The notes under the pieces are model-generated. The model was not told where the DNA came from and searched no databases. It was given only the letters and a program-made list of their open reading frames with translations. From Miltoncostaea sp963703045 (GTDB taxonomy: Bacteria; Actinomycetota; Thermoleophilia; Miltoncostaeales; Miltoncostaeaceae), in the NCBI GenBank assembly GCA_963703045.1, contig OY969782.1:2294001-2358000 (forward strand): a stretch of 64,000 nucleotides of DNA, written 5' to 3'. A program made the position numbers and the translations under genes. This document shows, piece after piece, positions 20,913-29,387 of the stretch; the first letter of the stretch is position 1, and each line of letters opens with the position of its first letter.

Positions 20913-21566
20913 TCACCGCGGGTCGAGGGCGGTGAACACCCAGTCGGTCTGCTCGGCCGCCATGTGGCAGCTCCAGCAGGTGGCGTCGCGCAGGCCGTCG
21001 TTCGTCGCGAAGGCCTCGCCCGAGCCCCCGCGCTTGTACTCGACGAACCGCCAGTCGCCGTGCGCGGGGTCGCTGCCCTGCACCTTGCGCATGATCGCCA
21101 CGAGGGTCGGGTCGCCCCCGCTGCCGGCGGCCTTCACCACGATCGTGCCGTCCGGGAACCGACCGGGCCCGGAGGCCCCGATCCGGCCGCGGGGCACGTT
21201 GACGTAGACGTTCTTGGTGCCGCGGTGGGCGTCGAAGCCGACCCGCTGCGACGCGGCCGAGTCGGGCGGGATCGGGTCGGCGTTCAGGCGCGTCCAGCGC
21301 TCGAAGCCGGCGGTGTCGGCGGGGAGGCCGGGGAGGGGGGCCGGCCGTGCCGGCGCGGGCCGCGGTGCGGGCGCGGTGGTGGCCGGCGCCGTCGTCGCGG
21401 GCGCGGTCGTGGCGGGCGCGGTGGCCGGCGGGGCGGGCTCGGGCGCCGATGCCGCCGGCGCGGGCGGGGCGGCGTCGTCGCCGCCGCAGCCGGAGCCCGC
21501 GACGCCCGCGGCGAGCGCGAGGGCGGCGAGGACGGCCAGGGCGGTGCGTGCGGGGGGCCGGGTCAT
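20913..21566 (-). CDS. Cytochrome P460-like c-heme lipoprotein
   Basis: This 217-residue protein begins at the ATG at 21566, where a signal peptide with a lipoprotein-like end (VAGSGC) starts. A Pro/Ala/Thr linker of near-identical TTAPA units follows. The folded part has VPDGTIVVK-type strands, GSDPAHGDWRFVEY and then CWSCH, a c-type heme motif, near the C-terminus. This order (beta domain then CxxCH and W) is that of cytochrome P460/PF16694 proteins. Those with the lysine cross-link oxidise hydroxylamine; others are uncharacterised. It is probably anchored outside the membrane. It is convergent with sat. Confidence 0.7.
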   Translation of the reverse strand: MTRPPARTALAVLAALALAAGVAGSGCGGDDAAPPAPAASAPEPAPPATAPATTAPATTAPATTAPAPRPAPARPAPLPGLPADTAGFERWTRLNADPIPPDSAASQRVGFDAHRGTKNVYVNVPRGRIGASGPGRFPDGTIVVKAAGSGGDPTLVAIMRKVQGSDPAHGDWRFVEYKRGGSGEAFATNDGLRDATCWSCHMAAEQTDWVFTALDPR

Positions 21567-21679
21567 TGGGCGATCCTCCACTGCCCGGCGGCTCGGCGCC
21601 ACCCCCCGCGTCGCCGGGCGCGGCCGGCACCGGGGCCGTTTGAGAGCCCCGCCGCGTCCCGGCATGATGAGCCCGCCCC

Positions 21680-23650
21680 GTGCTCCGCCTCTCCACAACG
21701 CTCGCCGCCGCGCTCCTGCTCACGACGGCCGGCGCCGCCGCCGCCGCCCCGGCGGTCGGAGACCGCCCCGCCGGGACGGTCTCGACCTGGAGCCACGAGC
21801 TCAACCAGAACGAGCTGCCGGGATGGAACCCCGAGCGGGGGCCGCTGATCGCGCCCCGCGCCTGGTACCGCACGATCGACGGCATCCTGGCCGAGTCGGG
21901 CGCCGCCGGCCTCTGGTTCAGCGGCCCGAGCGCCCTGCCGTTCCCGCCGCTGCCGCTCAGCCCGCGCGAGCCGGTCGGCTGGCGCACGCCTGCGCGCCTG
22001 CGCGCGCAGAACCGCCTCACGGGGCTGCGATGGGACGTCGCCTACGAGGTGTGGGCCGCGCGCAGGGCGCTCGAGCGCGGCGCGGTCGTCGTCGACCCCA
22101 CGGTCTCGGAGACCGCGTACACGCGGCGTCTGTCGTTGCTCGACCCGCGCTACCGGCGCGAGGCGCTCCGCGAGATCCGCCGCATCGTCCCCACCGTGCG
22201 TCGCCGGGGCATCGTCAACCTCTACACCGGCAGCGACGAGCCGGTGACGGTGCTGCCGCGCGGCCGGGCGCGCACGTCGCCGTTCGGCCGGGCGCTCGGG
22301 CGGCAGTTCCGCCGCGACACCGGCCGGACCCTCCCCGACCCCGCCGCCCGTCCCACCAGGAGCGTCGCGGAGGGGCTGCGATGGCTGGCGTGGTCGCGAT
22401 GGTCGGGCGCCCGCTTCTTCCGCGTGAAGGCCGAGCAGGCCCGGCTGATCCGCCGCCTCGATCCGGATGCGCGCGTCAGCCCGAACGACTACGGCTTCAT
22501 CGACGGCTTCATCCCGTGGGACTACACCCGCCTCGCCGGGTTCGCCGACGTCGCCGAGGGCGACCCATACGTGAGCTACCCCGAACGCGACCGCGTCGGT
22601 CGCGGCCGCTACAACCCGGGCTTCGGGGCCAAGCTGCTCTCGGACCTGAGCGGACGGCGCACCCGCATCGTGGTGCAGGCGTTCGACTACTCGCGCTACA
22701 GCCCGGTGCCGGGCGACCTGTGGACGTGGTCGGCCCAGGCCTTGCGCGCGGGCGCCACCGACATCAGCTTCTTCGCCTCGGACAACCCCCGGTTCACCGA
22801 TCGCCCCCTCTACGACGGCATGCTGTCGGTCGCGCGGGCGGTGCGCGGGGCCCGGCTGCCGGCTCCCCCGACCGACCCGGAGCACCTCCTGCTCTACGCG
22901 ACGGCCAGCGAGGGCCAGGGGCAGCCGCACCGCCGGGGCGGCGTGCGCTACCGCACCTCGGGCGACGAGCTGTACACGGCCTACGCGCTGCTGGGCGAGC
23001 TCGGCGCGGGTGCCTTCAGCTTCGATTCCGACACCCGTCTGAGCCGCGAGCCGGCCCGGCTCGCGGCCGCCCGCACCATCTGGATCGCACGCGGCGAGAC
23101 CCTCGACGCCGGCGTCGCGACCCGTCTCGCGGCGTGGGTGCGAGCGGGGGGAACCCTGGTCGTGACCGACCCGGACGCCTTCACCCGCACTCCGTCCGGA
23201 GCGTCGCTGGCCACCGTCCGCGACGAGCTCATCGGGGCGCCGCTCGGCCCGCGGCGTGCGGGATCGCTGCTCGAGGTCGAGCCCGGTGCCCTGGGCGGCG
23301 GCCGGCCGGACGACCTGCTGAGCGTGCCGATCGACGCGGCCGTCCGGCGGGCCTTCGCCGGCGTCCCCGCGGACGCCCGGGTGGTGGCCCGCTACATCGA
23401 CGGCGCGCCCGCGGCCCTCATCCGCTCGGTCGGCGCGGGACGGGTGCTGGCGTTCGCCGCAGACCCGATGAGCCCGTCCGTGCTCGACGAACCCCTCGAT
23501 CTGGTGCGCCTCGTCCGGGACGTCCACGCCTGGGCCGGCGGCACCCTCGACCATCCCGCCTGGGGCTACCGGCTGCCCGGCGACCCCGACCCCGGGCGCC
23601 TGCCCTGGGAGGGGGCCGTCCCGCCGGCCGCGGCACGGGCGGGCCTGTGA
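21680..23650 (+). CDS. Secreted glycoside-hydrolase-like protein (TIM barrel plus amidotransferase-like domain)
   Basis: The 656-residue protein has a signal peptide (LAAALLLTTAGAAAAAP). Its first 370 residues look like a (beta/alpha)8 glycosidase barrel with acidic strand ends (GSDEPVTV, NDYGFIDG, VVQAFDYSRY). Residues about 430-620 resemble the trimerisation/amidotransferase-like domain of GH42 beta-galactosidases (LAAWVRAGGTLVVTDPDAF, VGAGRVLAFAADP). I cannot name its substrate and do not see an unambiguous catalytic Glu pair. It precedes another secreted glycosidase by 18 bases, so the two probably act on the same polymer. Confidence 0.6.
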   Translation: MLRLSTTLAAALLLTTAGAAAAAPAVGDRPAGTVSTWSHELNQNELPGWNPERGPLIAPRAWYRTIDGILAESGAAGLWFSGPSALPFPPLPLSPREPVGWRTPARLRAQNRLTGLRWDVAYEVWAARRALERGAVVVDPTVSETAYTRRLSLLDPRYRREALREIRRIVPTVRRRGIVNLYTGSDEPVTVLPRGRARTSPFGRALGRQFRRDTGRTLPDPAARPTRSVAEGLRWLAWSRWSGARFFRVKAEQARLIRRLDPDARVSPNDYGFIDGFIPWDYTRLAGFADVAEGDPYVSYPERDRVGRGRYNPGFGAKLLSDLSGRRTRIVVQAFDYSRYSPVPGDLWTWSAQALRAGATDISFFASDNPRFTDRPLYDGMLSVARAVRGARLPAPPTDPEHLLLYATASEGQGQPHRRGGVRYRTSGDELYTAYALLGELGAGAFSFDSDTRLSREPARLAAARTIWIARGETLDAGVATRLAAWVRAGGTLVVTDPDAFTRTPSGASLATVRDELIGAPLGPRRAGSLLEVEPGALGGGRPDDLLSVPIDAAVRRAFAGVPADARVVARYIDGAPAALIRSVGAGRVLAFAADPMSPSVLDEPLDLVRLVRDVHAWAGGTLDHPAWGYRLPGDPDPGRLPWEGAVPPAAARAGL

Positions 23651-23668
23651 TCCCGGACCGGAGGACGT

Positions 23669-24823
23669 ATGCGCAGTAGGACGCGGGCGGTTGCGGGGCT
23701 GGTGGCCGTGGCGGTCGCCATCCTCGCCGTGGTGGGGGCCGTGATGCTCTCGGGCGACGACGCCACGCCGCCGACGGGGCCGATCGCCGCCGTGCAGGAC
23801 GACCACCTGCCCGTCGACCCGATCGAGACGATCCCGGGGCGGCTCGACCTGATCGACGACACCGGGGTCACGACCACCCGCGTCGACCTCCACTGGGCCG
23901 CGATCGCGCCTTCGCGGCCGGCCGACCCCCGCGACCCCTCCGACCCGGCCTACGACTGGGCGCGGGCCGACCTCATCATGCTCGGTCTCGCCGAGCGGGA
24001 CATCACGCCGATCGTGTCGGCCTACAACACCCCCGCATGGGCGTCGGGAGGGCGGGTCGAGGCAGGCATCGTCGCCAACACGCTGGCGCCCGACCCCGGC
24101 GACTACGGGGACTTCATGGCCGCGCTGGCCACCCGCTACTCCGGCGAGATGACCTCGCCGGGCGGCGACCGCCTGCCGGAGGTGCGCCGCTTCGAGATCT
24201 GGAACGAGCCCAACCTCGGCGGCTTCCTGAAGCCGCAGGTCGAGGACGGGGTGCGCGTCTCGCTCGACAACTACGCGGCGATGGTGAAGGCGGCGTACGA
24301 GCCGGTCAAGCAGGCGAACCCCGACGCGATCGTGATCGCCGGCGTCGGGGGGCCGCGCAGCAGCACCAGCCCCACGGGCGTCGGCGCGGTCGAGTGGGTG
24401 CGGGGCCTCGTCGAGCGGCAGATCCCCCTCGACGCATACTCCCAGCACGTCTACCCGTCGGCCGCGCCGCTCGAGGTCACCGAGGTGGTGCCGAGCTGGA
24501 GCAGCCTCGGGCGCTTCATGAAGGAGCTCGACGCCTTCCGCCCGGACCTGCCGCTCTACATCACCGAGGCCGGCTACACGACCTCACCCACGCGCTACCG
24601 CAGCACGAGCGTCACCGAGGAGGAGCAGGCCGAGTACCTCGAGCAGATCTTCGATCTGCCGCAGCTCCAGTCGGGGCGCATCGCCGCGGTCGTCTGGTTC
24701 AACCTGCAGGACAACCGGGACTGGCCCGCCGGCCTGCTGCGCGAGGACCTCTCGCGCAAGGAGAGCTACGAGCGGTTCCGCGCGGCGGTCGAGGACCAGG
24801 GGGGTGCGACGCTCACCGGCTGA
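23669..24823 (+). CDS. Exported glycoside hydrolase of the GH39/GH5-like (clan A) group
   Basis: The 384-residue protein has an N-terminal membrane or signal segment (residues 8-27) followed by a TIM barrel. FEIWNEPNLGG supplies the acid/base Glu180 in the clan A NEP motif, and LYITEAGY supplies the nucleophile Glu300, so the catalytic pair is complete. Such enzymes cut beta-xylosides, beta-glucans or similar. GGAGG just upstream supports the ATG. Its last 11 bases overlap the convergent nhaA. Confidence 0.8.
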   Translation: MRSRTRAVAGLVAVAVAILAVVGAVMLSGDDATPPTGPIAAVQDDHLPVDPIETIPGRLDLIDDTGVTTTRVDLHWAAIAPSRPADPRDPSDPAYDWARADLIMLGLAERDITPIVSAYNTPAWASGGRVEAGIVANTLAPDPGDYGDFMAALATRYSGEMTSPGGDRLPEVRRFEIWNEPNLGGFLKPQVEDGVRVSLDNYAAMVKAAYEPVKQANPDAIVIAGVGGPRSSTSPTGVGAVEWVRGLVERQIPLDAYSQHVYPSAAPLEVTEVVPSWSSLGRFMKELDAFRPDLPLYITEAGYTTSPTRYRSTSVTEEEQAEYLEQIFDLPQLQSGRIAAVVWFNLQDNRDWPAGLLREDLSRKESYERFRAAVEDQGGATLTG

Positions 24824-26195
24824 CGTCGCCCCGTGCGTCGCGGCGGCCCGCGGCCAGCAGCAGCAGGATGCCCGCGACGGCCGCGACGACCGAGCCCCCG
24901 AGCACCCCGAGCTTCGCCGCGGAGATGACGTCCGGGTCGGTGAAGGCCAGCCCGGTGATGAACAGCGAGACGGTGAAGCCGATGCCGGCGAGGCCGCCGA
25001 CGCCCAGCATGTGGCGCCAGCCGACGCCGCGCGGCAACGAGCTGAGCCCGCTGCGCACCGCGATGAGGGCGCCCGCGGCGAGCCCGAGGGTCTTGCCCAG
25101 CACCAGCGCGAGGACGATCGCGAGCGCGACCGGGGTGTCGACCGCCGCGTCGAGCGAGCCCGAGTCGAAGACGATGCCGGCGTTGGCGAGCGCGAAGATC
25201 GGCAGCACGACGAAGCTCGACCACTCGTGCAACCCGTGCACCACCCGCTCGAGGGGGGAGACGGCCTCGCGGGCGATCGAGGCCAGGCGGCGCCACTCGC
25301 CGGCGTCCGCGTCGGGGTCGTCGGGGTGATCGTCGGTGGCCTCGGCGACGCGCACGGCCTCGGCACTCGCCGCGGCCGGCGGCTGGAAGGGGCGCACGGG
25401 GGTCAGCAGGCCGAGGGCGACCCCCGCGATCGTCGCGTGGACCCCCGACTCGAAGGTGGCGAACCACGCCACGAGCCCCAGGACCACGTACACCCCGATG
25501 TAGCGCACCTGCATGCGCTGCAGCAGGATGATCGCCGCGAACGTGCCGACGGCGAGGGCGAGCCATCCCAGCGCGATCGCGTCGGTGTAGTAGAACGCCA
25601 CGACCAGGATGGCGCCGATGTCGTCGATGACCGCCACCCCGAGCAGGAAGGCCACGAGGGTCGTCGGCACCCTGCTGCCGAGCGCCGCCAGGGCCGCGAG
25701 CGCGAAGGCGACGTCGGTCGCCATGGGGATGCCCCAGCCGCGCGATCCGTCGGCGCCGCCCATCACCGCGAGGTAGATCGCCGCGGGCACCACCATCCCG
25801 CCGACGGCGGCGAAGAGCGGCAGCAGGGCGGCCTGGCGGGTCGAGAGCTCGCCGATCGTCAGCTCGCGCTTGACCTCGAGTCCGACGACGAGGAAGAAGA
25901 TGGCCATCAGGCCGTCGTTGACCAGGTGGCGCAGGTCCTCCGTCACGACGAAGTCGCCCACCTGGACGGTGACCTCGTTGATCCAGAAGTCCTCGTACGC
26001 GCCGCTGGCCAGGTTCGCCCAGACGAGGGCCGCGATGGTGGCGGCCAGCAGGACGATGCCGCCCGCGGCCTCCAGGCGCATGAACTCCTGTACCGGTCGC
26101 AGCACCCGCCTCGGGACCGCCCGGTCGGTCCGCGACCAGGGCATCTGGGGCCCGCTCGCTCCCCCCCCGGTTGTGCTCACGTCGGCATCGGCCAC
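24813..26195 (-). CDS. nhaA: Na+/H+ antiporter NhaA
   Basis: The 460-residue protein has 11-12 membrane helices. ATDVAFALA and VAVIDDIGAI hold the three aspartates (E. coli Asp133, Asp163, Asp164) needed for cation binding. The helix IV/XI half-helices are recognisable. A charged cytoplasmic loop of about 50 residues (rich in Asp, about 275-325) is longer than in E. coli. It exports Na+ in exchange for H+ in the inner membrane. The start is GTG at 26195, and another GTG five codons in (26180) is equally possible. Confidence 0.95.
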   Translation of the reverse strand: MADADVSTTGGGASGPQMPWSRTDRAVPRRVLRPVQEFMRLEAAGGIVLLAATIAALVWANLASGAYEDFWINEVTVQVGDFVVTEDLRHLVNDGLMAIFFLVVGLEVKRELTIGELSTRQAALLPLFAAVGGMVVPAAIYLAVMGGADGSRGWGIPMATDVAFALAALAALGSRVPTTLVAFLLGVAVIDDIGAILVVAFYYTDAIALGWLALAVGTFAAIILLQRMQVRYIGVYVVLGLVAWFATFESGVHATIAGVALGLLTPVRPFQPPAAASAEAVRVAEATDDHPDDPDADAGEWRRLASIAREAVSPLERVVHGLHEWSSFVVLPIFALANAGIVFDSGSLDAAVDTPVALAIVLALVLGKTLGLAAGALIAVRSGLSSLPRGVGWRHMLGVGGLAGIGFTVSLFITGLAFTDPDVISAAKLGVLGGSVVAAVAGILLLLAAGRRDARGDVSR

Positions 26196-26200
26196 CTACG

Positions 26201-27226
26201 CTAGCGGCCCCCGCCTGCGGTGTGGTCCATGCGCCGGGTCACCTCGGCCTCGACCTCCGAGCCCAGCAGCACGGCGAGGCTGGTCAGCCACAGCCAGGTG
26301 AGCATGACGATGACGGCCGACAGCGAGCCCCAGGCCGCTCCGTACGAGCCGAACCGCGAGACGTAGATGCCGAACAGGCCGGACGCGATCACCGAGATCA
26401 CCACCGCGAAGGCGGCGCCCGCGAGCACGGCGCGCGGCGGGCCGGGCTCGCCCGCGGGTCCCGACCGCAGGATGCCGGCGATCGCGATCAGCAGGGCGCC
26501 TCCCAGGATCGGCCACTGCGCGCTCCACCAGAGCCAGCCGACCAGGGTCTCGGCGTCCAGCGCCTCGCCGAGCGCGCGCGAGAGCGGCGCGCCCAGCACG
26601 AGCAGCCCGAACGACACCGCGACCGCGAAGAGCGCCCAGCCGAGCAGCCCGACGGCCACGAGGCGCTGGCGCGGGAAGGGCCGGTCCTCGGACCGCCCGT
26701 GCACCGCGTTGAGCCCCCGCATGAGCGCCGACATCGCCCCGCTCGCGGTCCAGACGGCGAGCAGCAGGCCGACCACCGCGAGGCCCGCGCCGCCCCCGGC
26801 GCTGTCGGTGACGCGGGTGAGGGTGTCGTCGATCAACGTGAGCGCTTCGGCCGGGACGACGCCGTCGAGCCGGTCGATCAGCGAATCGACGACGCCGGGG
26901 TCGGCGAAGATGCCGAACGCGCCGACGGCGACGAGGAGGATGGCCGGGATCGCCAGGAAGCCGTAGTACGCGAGCGACGCGGCCACGTCGGTGGCGTTGT
27001 TCTTGAGGCCCGTCCGCACCGCCTTCACCGTGACGCCGAGCACCCTGCGCCATGCGGCGGTGCGCTCGGTGTCGGCCGGCTCCTGCAGGCGCGCCGCGAC
27101 TTCGGGGGCGATCGGCGCCGACCGCGGCGGTGCGTCACCGGCCCCGTCGCGCCGGCGGGTGCGGCGGTCGGGCAGGGCGACGAGGGCCGCGATCAGGCCG
27201 ATGCCGACGACGAGCTTGCGCCTCAC
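26201..27226 (-). CDS. YihY/BrkB-family membrane protein
   Basis: This 341-residue protein has six membrane helices and the family signatures ASLAYYGFLAIPAILL (after the basic N-terminal region) and WGSLSAVIVMLTWLWLTSLAVLLGSEVEAE near the C-terminus, interrupted by the usual loops. YihY/BrkB proteins are ubiquitous inner-membrane proteins without an established transport activity. It lies 5 bp upstream of nhaA on the same strand and is probably co-transcribed with it. Confidence 0.88.
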   Translation of the reverse strand: MRRKLVVGIGLIAALVALPDRRTRRRDGAGDAPPRSAPIAPEVAARLQEPADTERTAAWRRVLGVTVKAVRTGLKNNATDVAASLAYYGFLAIPAILLVAVGAFGIFADPGVVDSLIDRLDGVVPAEALTLIDDTLTRVTDSAGGGAGLAVVGLLLAVWTASGAMSALMRGLNAVHGRSEDRPFPRQRLVAVGLLGWALFAVAVSFGLLVLGAPLSRALGEALDAETLVGWLWWSAQWPILGGALLIAIAGILRSGPAGEPGPPRAVLAGAAFAVVISVIASGLFGIYVSRFGSYGAAWGSLSAVIVMLTWLWLTSLAVLLGSEVEAEVTRRMDHTAGGGR

Positions 27227-27236
27227 ACGCGGCCCC

Positions 27237-27629
27237 TCAGGAGGGGGCGGGCTCGTGGACCCCGATCGTGAGGCGCAGTGTCTCCCCGCCGCCGGCGGTC
27301 TCGACGCTCCAGTCGTCGACCAGCCTCTCGAGCACCGACCCCACGCCCGGCAGGTCGCTGTCCACGATCACCTGCCGACCGGCCCCCGCCGGGAGCGGGC
27401 CGATCGCGAGGCCCACGCGGCCGGCGTGGGCGTCCAGGCTCACGTGCAGGTCGCCGTCGTGCGTGTGCCGCGCCGCCCCGGCGGCCAGGGCCGAGGCGAC
27501 CAGCTGGGCGTCGGCGAGCCGGTCGAGCGGCAGGTCCGCGCGCGCCGCGAGCGCCGCGACGAGCCGTTCGAGCACCGGCTCCCCCAGCGACGCCCGGCGC
27601 ACCGTCAGTCGGCCGGCCTCTCCCGTCAC
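27237..27629 (-). CDS. Degenerate HATPase-fold (RsbW-like) protein
   Basis: This 130-residue protein overlaps the start of the next gene upstream in the transcript by four bases. Its strand-helix pattern follows the anti-sigma kinase encoded just before it, but the N-box Asn (TEACTNS in the neighbour) is replaced by SALAAGAARH and the Gly-box DRGMGI by GPLPAGAG. It therefore looks like a paralogue that has lost ATP-binding residues. It may act as a non-catalytic partner in the partner-switching system. This assignment is from structural reasoning only. Confidence 0.5.
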   Translation of the reverse strand: MTGEAGRLTVRRASLGEPVLERLVAALAARADLPLDRLADAQLVASALAAGAARHTHDGDLHVSLDAHAGRVGLAIGPLPAGAGRQVIVDSDLPGVGSVLERLVDDWSVETAGGGETLRLTIGVHEPAPS

Positions 27630-28045
27630 AGTCCGGCCTGGCGGGACCCGCGGCTGAAGGTCATGCGCACCTCGGTGACGCCCTCATCGGAGCCGAACGA
27701 CACCTCGTCGCCGATCGCGAGCATCAGCGGCACGCCGAGGCCGAGACCGGCGGCCGGCGAGGGCACACGGGGGGTGATCCCCATCCCGCGGTCGCGCACG
27801 GCGACCGTGAGGCGCTCCGGCTCGACCCAGGCGTGGACCTCGTACTCGCCGTCGGCCGTCGTCTCGGGGTAGGCGTGCAGCACCGAGTTCGTGCAGGCCT
27901 CCGTCACGGCGATCGAGATGTCGGTGCGGCTCTCCTCGCCCCATCCGAGCGAGTCGAGGATGCCGCGCACCATCTGGCGCGCCAGGGCCACGCTGTCCGG
28001 TTCGGCGGGCAGCACGAGCTCGATGTCGGCATGCAGGGCGGTCAC
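27626..28045 (-). CDS. Anti-sigma factor / serine kinase (RsbW-like, HATPase_c_2)
   Basis: This 139-residue protein has the GHKL N box TEACTNSVLHAYP and the G box VRDRGMGI followed by GLGLGVPLML, all intact. RsbW-type proteins bind and hold a sigma factor and phosphorylate an antagonist STAS protein on Ser/Thr. The sigma factor upstream on the same strand and the divergent STAS protein are its likely partners, giving a complete partner-switching module. Confidence 0.85.
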   Translation of the reverse strand: MTALHADIELVLPAEPDSVALARQMVRGILDSLGWGEESRTDISIAVTEACTNSVLHAYPETTADGEYEVHAWVEPERLTVAVRDRGMGITPRVPSPAAGLGLGVPLMLAIGDEVSFGSDEGVTEVRMTFSRGSRQAGL

Positions 28046-28192
28046 GAGTTAGAGACTTCCCCGCGGCTCGGCTCGATCATCGATCGCATCCTGGTTACGC
28101 ACTCTATCCCTCGCCATCGGCGTCCACACCCCACCGCCCGACGGGGATATGAGTGGCCCTTCCCCCTCGGACGGCAGGCCAAACGTCACCGC

Positions 28193-28930
28193 TCACCGAT
28201 CGTCCCCGTCGCCCGCCGTCGGCGGGTCCACCTCGCCGGCGCTCTCGCGGAGGGCGTCGAGGGCGCGGCGGATCAGCCGGGACACGTGCATCTGGGAGAC
28301 CCCGATGCGCTCGGCGATCTGCGACTGGGTCATGCCCTCCTCGAAACGCAGGTGGAGGATGACCCGCTCGCGGGCCGGCAGCTGGGAGAGCCCGGTGTCG
28401 AGGGTGGCGCGGGCCTCGGCCTGCTCGAACCCCGCGTCCTCGACCCCCACGGAGATCCCGACCTCGTCGTCCCCGTCGGATCCGCCGGGCGAGGCGAGCG
28501 GCGCCGGCCGCTGGGCGCTGCCCGCCGCGAGGGCGTCGAGCACGTCCTCCATCGTCAGCCCGGTCGATTCGGAGATGTCGCGCACCGAGGGGCTGCGGCC
28601 GTTCTCGGCCGACAGCTCGGCGACGGCATGCGAGATCTGGGCGCGCGCCTCCTGGATGCCCCGGGGCACGCGGACGGTCCACGAGCGGTCGCGGAAGTGG
28701 CGGCGTATCTCCCCGAGGATCGTGGGGGTCGCGAAACTCGCGAGCTTGAAGCCGCGCTCGGGCTCGAACCGGTCGATCGCCTTGATGAGACCGATCGTGC
28801 CGACCTGGACCAGGTCGTCGAGGGGCTCACCGCGATCGGCGTAGCGGCGCGCGAGGCCACGCACCAACGGGAGGTGCTCGACGATCAGACGCTCGCGTTC
28901 GGCGGCGTCGAGTGTGCGGCCTGTGGGCAT
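28193..28930 (-). CDS. RNA polymerase sigma factor of the SigB/SigF/SigG type
   Basis: The 245-residue sigma-70-family factor has region 2 (LVRGLARRYADRGEPLDDLVQVGTIG, with the core-binding DLVQVG), then FATPTILGEIRRHFRD, region 3, and region 4 with RFEEGMTQSQIAERIGVS helix-turn-helix, each read in order. The order and TILGEI motif are typical of stress/sporulation-type group 3 factors. The frame is open upstream, but the ATG at 28930 has GAGAGG before it and starts directly before the conserved region. It is likely released from the RsbW-like protein under stress. Confidence 0.9.
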   Translation of the reverse strand: MPTGRTLDAAERERLIVEHLPLVRGLARRYADRGEPLDDLVQVGTIGLIKAIDRFEPERGFKLASFATPTILGEIRRHFRDRSWTVRVPRGIQEARAQISHAVAELSAENGRSPSVRDISESTGLTMEDVLDALAAGSAQRPAPLASPGGSDGDDEVGISVGVEDAGFEQAEARATLDTGLSQLPARERVILHLRFEEGMTQSQIAERIGVSQMHVSRLIRRALDALRESAGEVDPPTAGDGDDR

Positions 28931-29039
28931 CGGATACGGACCTCTCGGGGCGGGACGCGGGACCGGCGCCACCGCGTCCATCATGCCCGATCGTCCGGGT
29001 GGAGAACCCTCCCGGCCGCTCTTGCTAGTCTCCCCGGAG

Positions 29040-29387
29040 ATGCCGGACGAGTTCGCCGCCACCTTTCGCGCCTCCGCCCACGAGGCAGACGACTCGCTCG
29101 TGATCGTCGCGGAGGGCGAGCTCGATCTGGTCGGCGCCCCGCGGCTGCTGCAGGCACTCCCCGACACGGGGACGAGCCGGATCGTGCTCGACCTCGAGGG
29201 CGTGCAGTTCATGGACTCCTCGGGGCTGCGCTCGCTGCTCCAGGCGCGTCAGACCTGCCTGGACGCCGGCCGCGGGTTCGCGCTGACGCGCCCCTCCGGT
29301 GCGGTCAGGCGCGTCCTCGAGCTGGTGGACCTCACCGGCGAGTTCGACGTGGTCGAGCCGCCCGCCCGCACGGGGTCCGGCCGCTAG
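29040..29387 (+). CDS. STAS-domain anti-sigma factor antagonist
   Basis: This 115-residue protein has a STAS fold with VAEGELDLVGAPRLLQAL and LDLEGVQFMDSSGLRSLLQA, where the SSG loop contains the serine normally phosphorylated by the RsbW-type kinase. It sits divergently from the sigma factor. The ATG at 29040 fits the domain boundary, and TAGTCT at 29026-29031 could be its -10. A longer start at 28983 would add an unconserved tail. Its stop overlaps the stop of uppP. Confidence 0.85.
   Translation: MPDEFAATFRASAHEADDSLVIVAEGELDLVGAPRLLQALPDTGTSRIVLDLEGVQFMDSSGLRSLLQARQTCLDAGRGFALTRPSGAVRRVLELVDLTGEFDVVEPPARTGSGR

Noticed and set aside
21370..21432. Degenerate 15-bp tandem repeats
   Set aside because: They encode the TTAPA linker of the heme lipoprotein and vary at the third codon positions, so they are protein-level repeats, not a DNA repeat element.
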